NCBI GenBank assembly: GCA_018894105.1
Contig: CM032131.1
Location: 1,142,501-1,206,500 of the forward strand
Reading direction: 5' to 3'
DNA from: Jacaranda mimosifolia
Taxonomy: Eukaryota; Streptophyta; Magnoliopsida; Lamiales; Bignoniaceae
Length of the DNA: 64,000 bases
How positions within the stretch are numbered: the first letter of the stretch is position 1; each line of letters begins with the position of its first letter. This document shows, one piece after another, positions 62,201 to 64,000 of the stretch. A model generated the notes under the pieces. That model saw nothing but the letters and a program-made list of their open reading frames with translations. It was not told the origin of the DNA and did no database searches. A program made the translations under genes and the position numbers.

Positions 62201-63672
62201 GACAATCCCTTGATCAATCTTTGTGCAGGTATGCACCTTTTCCTCAGACTTAAAGATTAAAGCTGTAGAAATAAAATTCATATGCCTTACGCTTGCTGGA
62301 GAAAATTTAAGTGCATTGAACTCCTTTATTTTCTAGGAATTGCCTTGATAAACTTGGCCCTTGGCCACAGACTTCAAAACAAGCACCAAGCTATTTTACA
62401 AGGGCTTGCTTTCCTTTATAACAACTCCCGACTTTGTGAAGATAGCCAGGTGAGTGAAATATTTTGTACATTCTATTTCTTCCAGTAATCAAAGTTATAT
62501 TGTTTTGTAAATTTAGAATAATTGATACTTCTTAATCGTTCTTTGTTTTGTACTTCTCTTCATTCATCCAAATGCTTAGAAAAGTCAAACTGAAATATTG
62601 GTGTTCCATTCATGCTTTTCTTTATGTAGCACATTCAAGCACTGATATGGATTTTAATTGTAAGCAAATTAGTGATCAGGATATTGCATAGCCTCATGTG
62701 GAAATTTTTTTAACTCTACATTTATAAGCGACTTACGGCGCCCATAAAAGGAGGCTGCTAGATGCATAAATCTATAAGATTTCCTCTCAACGACGTAATC
62801 TGTACAAACTTATTGGGACTCCGTAAACTGTGCAGAGTCACTATATAATTTCTTAGTGGCCGTTTGGATATGTTTTCAAAGCTCACTTTCATTTTCATGC
62901 AAATTCAAAAGTTGGAAAAATAGTTATGGTTTGAGAATGAAAAATGAAATTGTATTTGGATGTTTTATTGGAAAGTAAAGATTAGAGTAAGTATAAGGTT
63001 GAAAATGTAGTTGATTTATATTTTTTTGTTTAAAAAGTTTTTTTTTATTTAAATATATGTATATTTTATTAATTTTAAAATGATAGTGAGTACTTTATGT
63101 TAAATCAAATTTGAATTGGCTTGATGTAGTAGTAGGATAATATGGTAGGTTTAGAAAAGAGTTGAAAATGAAAATAAGGAATATTTTAAGTGAAAATAGA
63201 TGGAAAAGTGATAATTTTCTATTTTCATTTTATGTTGAAAATGAAAAGGAATGGTGAAGACATACACAAACGGGCCTTAGTCATTTTCTCAACAATATAC
63301 TTAGCATTTTGCTGGGCTTGTATAAAATTATAGCATCTTCATTATGATGTTATTAGTCTCAACTTGTGTACAATATCACTTAAACTGACCTTTGAAATTT
63401 TGCAGGAGTCGTTATATAACATTGCCCGGGCATATCATCACGTCGGTTTGGTTTCCTTGGCTGCTACATACTATGAAAAGGTGTTGGCTATTCGTGAGAA
63501 GGATTATCCCATCCCAGTACTTCCGAATGACAATTCTGATGTTACGAATACAAAAAGTCCGGGCTACTGTGATCTTCGGCGTGAAGCAGCTTATAATCTG
63601 CACTTAATCTATAAAAGAAGTGGAGCATTCGATCTTGCCAGGCAGGTCTTGAAAGATCATGTCGTCTTGTGA
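44237..63672 (+). CDS. GTF3C3: TFIIIC TPR subunit (GTF3C3 / Tfc4 family), 18 exons
   Basis: TFIIIC binds the internal promoters of tRNA and other class III genes; this TPR subunit contacts TFIIIB and acts in the nucleus. Exons: 44237-44607, 44767-44869, 44959-45066, 50777-50958, 51613-51808, 52740-52997, 54764-54910, 55027-55105, 55278-55391, 55474-55643, 56829-56947, 58395-58518, 58637-58705, 59706-59832, 59993-60107, 62041-62228, 62337-62449, 63406-63672. They join in one frame through GT-AG introns into about 949 aa. Residues 1-125 are acidic. A basic nuclear-targeting cluster lies at 153-171 (RKKSRKNKKRGRRRGSKNK). A first TPR array covers about 175-480 (KLGDATLHYAHGRFEEAISV, LRFHRASLYVELGEYQKAAD). 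A charged linker at 577-657 (KAARAKKLLQKKAAVKEAKR, then DWQSDDSDNESP) precedes a second array at about 680-945. The length fits plant family members. I chose the ATG at 44237 because it follows the last leader acceptor and opens the conserved acidic N terminus. Intron 3 holds a copia element. No defect is seen. Confidence 0.92.
45584..45795 (-). repeat. 3' LTR of the intronic copia element
   Basis: It starts TGCAGAATTTCTG and ends GAACTTCAACA on the plus strand. It lacks the TTCGCA hexamer present in the other LTR near 50423. Confidence 0.95.
45796..45812 (-). other. Polypurine tract of the intronic copia element
   Basis: On the minus strand it reads CCCAGCTTGAGGGTGAG directly before the LTR start TGTTGAAG. 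This is the expected plus-strand priming site. Confidence 0.7.
45803..50299 (-). pseudogene. Copia gag-pol polyprotein with one in-frame UAG
   Basis: From ATG at 50299 a single frame of 1,499 codons runs to the stop at 45803, broken only by TAG at 47825-47827. The first part (824 aa) holds Gag (NGHNFLQWSQSVMMF), the zinc knuckle CDHCRKPGHLKEHC, protease WIVDSGASDHMTG, the pre-integrase motif LWHYHLGHPN and the integrase core with HSDVWGP, KVLKTDNAKEYF and DTPQQNGVAERKNRH; all three catalytic acids are visible. The second part starts at an ATG at 47761 and holds reverse transcriptase with YQLDVKNAFLNGDLEED and the active site LYVDDIILTG, then RNase H with FSDADWVGD and SRSSAEAKFRALA, where the family usually has AEAEYRA. 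The stop falls between integrase and reverse transcriptase, so it is more likely a nonsense mutation than a programmed signal. The product would be processed into capsid and enzymes. Confidence 0.93.
50355..50367 (-). other. Primer binding site of the intronic copia element
   Basis: On the minus strand it reads TGGTATCGGAGCC directly after the LTR end. This matches the 3' end of plant initiator-Met tRNA. Confidence 0.92.
50368..50585 (-). repeat. 5' LTR of the intronic copia element
   Basis: It is 218 bp long and almost identical to 45584-45795, bounded by TGCAGAA and TTCAACA on the plus strand. On the element's own strand it begins TGTTGAAG. Confidence 0.95.
54101..54129. repeat. (TTG)n microsatellite in intron 6
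   Basis: About nine TTG repeats lie in the large intron between exons 6 and 7 of the TFIIIC subunit gene. Confidence 0.9.
58916..58943 (+). repeat. G-rich tract in intron 13
   Basis: G runs of 3 or more bases separated by short loops (GGCGGGGGTGGGGGGTGGGG) form a possible G-quadruplex on the coding strand. It lies in the intron after exon 13. Confidence 0.6.
59484..59514. repeat. (ATTTAA)n microsatellite in intron 13
   Basis: About five perfect copies of ATTTAA lie in tandem upstream of exon 14. Confidence 0.9.
62856..63276. mobile_element. Tourist-like MITE in intron 17
   Basis: The element is 421 bp long, flanked by the 3-bp TTA at 62853-62855 and 63277-63279. The ends are GTGGCCGTTTGGATATG and, reversed, GGCCCGTTTGTGTATG. 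TTA duplication with GGCC-GTTTG ends is typical of PIF/Harbinger-derived MITEs. The interior is AT-rich with no ORF. It lies between exons 17 and 18 and does not touch the splice sites. Confidence 0.75.
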
Positions 63673-64000
63673 TGCATTTGACAGCTAATATGTGTGTTAA
63701 CGCTTCCTATCTATCACTGGAATCTGGGTATAACCCCTTCCTCTGTATTTATTTATTTTCCGAGTGGCTACATGAAGAGCTTCAATTGTGTATATTTCGT
63801 TGGATTAATATTCATTATTGGTTGTATAGGAGGAATTTTTTGAACTGTTACATGGATTTCCACAATAGCTAGTGATCATATAGTCTCTGTTTCATTGTCT
63901 TCTATGCCCACTCCCCTCTGGTTTGATTTTGGTTCAAAGAGCATATCTAACAAGTGGGGTACAAATTGTATCAGCATTACTTGATTAGCTTTCCATCGCT
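63673..64000 (+). other. 3' UTR and downstream flank of the TFIIIC subunit gene
   Basis: The sequence after the TGA at 63670-63672 is T-rich and shows no further coding exon. No canonical AATAAA signal is seen before the window ends. Confidence 0.5.

Overview
The window is nuclear DNA of a flowering plant, most likely a eudicot. It is AT-rich, its host genes are split by many GT-AG introns, and transposable elements of typical plant families are nested in and around them. No tRNA, rRNA or CRISPR array was recognised. The host species cannot be named from the sequence.

Layout. 1-2.1 kb: AT-rich sequence with a ~156-bp tandem array. 2.1-4.7 kb: a six-exon cinnamoyl-CoA reductase-like gene (CRL1 type), whose exon 5 carries two compensating frame disruptions, so it is probably a pseudogene. 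5.3-11.0 kb: a dead Ty1/copia retrotransposon on the minus strand, with both LTRs, a 5-bp target duplication and a nested hAT-type MITE. 11.3-13.6 kb: two non-autonomous DNA elements, one of them Mutator-like with a 9-bp duplication. 14.1-25.6 kb: a decayed Tat-type Ty3/gypsy element on the minus strand, with dual RNase H, an antisense extra ORF, an internal tandem array and one LTR enlarged by a 361-bp internal duplication. 25.7-33.3 kb: gene-free AT-rich sequence holding a 34-bp minisatellite, a possible old LTR and a diverged copy of the repeat into which the Tat element inserted. 33.3-40.0 kb: a full-length Mutator-like element (MULE). It has ~100-bp terminal inverted repeats and a 10-bp target duplication. 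A broken MudrA-like transposase gene is read from the left end and a small GRF zinc-finger gene with a membrane tail is read from the right end. 40.2-43.5 kb: a cluster of four MITE-like elements.

44.2-63.7 kb holds the one clearly functional host gene. It is an 18-exon gene for the TPR subunit of RNA polymerase III factor TFIIIC (GTF3C3, yeast Tfc4/tau131 family), about 949 aa, and every exon joins in frame. Its third intron contains a young, almost intact 5.0-kb Ty1/copia element in antisense orientation. That element has near-identical ~215-bp LTRs, an initiator-Met tRNA primer site, a TTAAT target duplication and a ~1,500-codon reading frame interrupted by a single UAG. Another intron holds a Tourist-like MITE.

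Most of the window is therefore a record of repeated transposition around one conserved housekeeping gene and one damaged metabolic gene. The features most worth a second look are the two-gene convergent MULE, the antisense ORF of the Tat element, the broken reductase and the young intronic copia.
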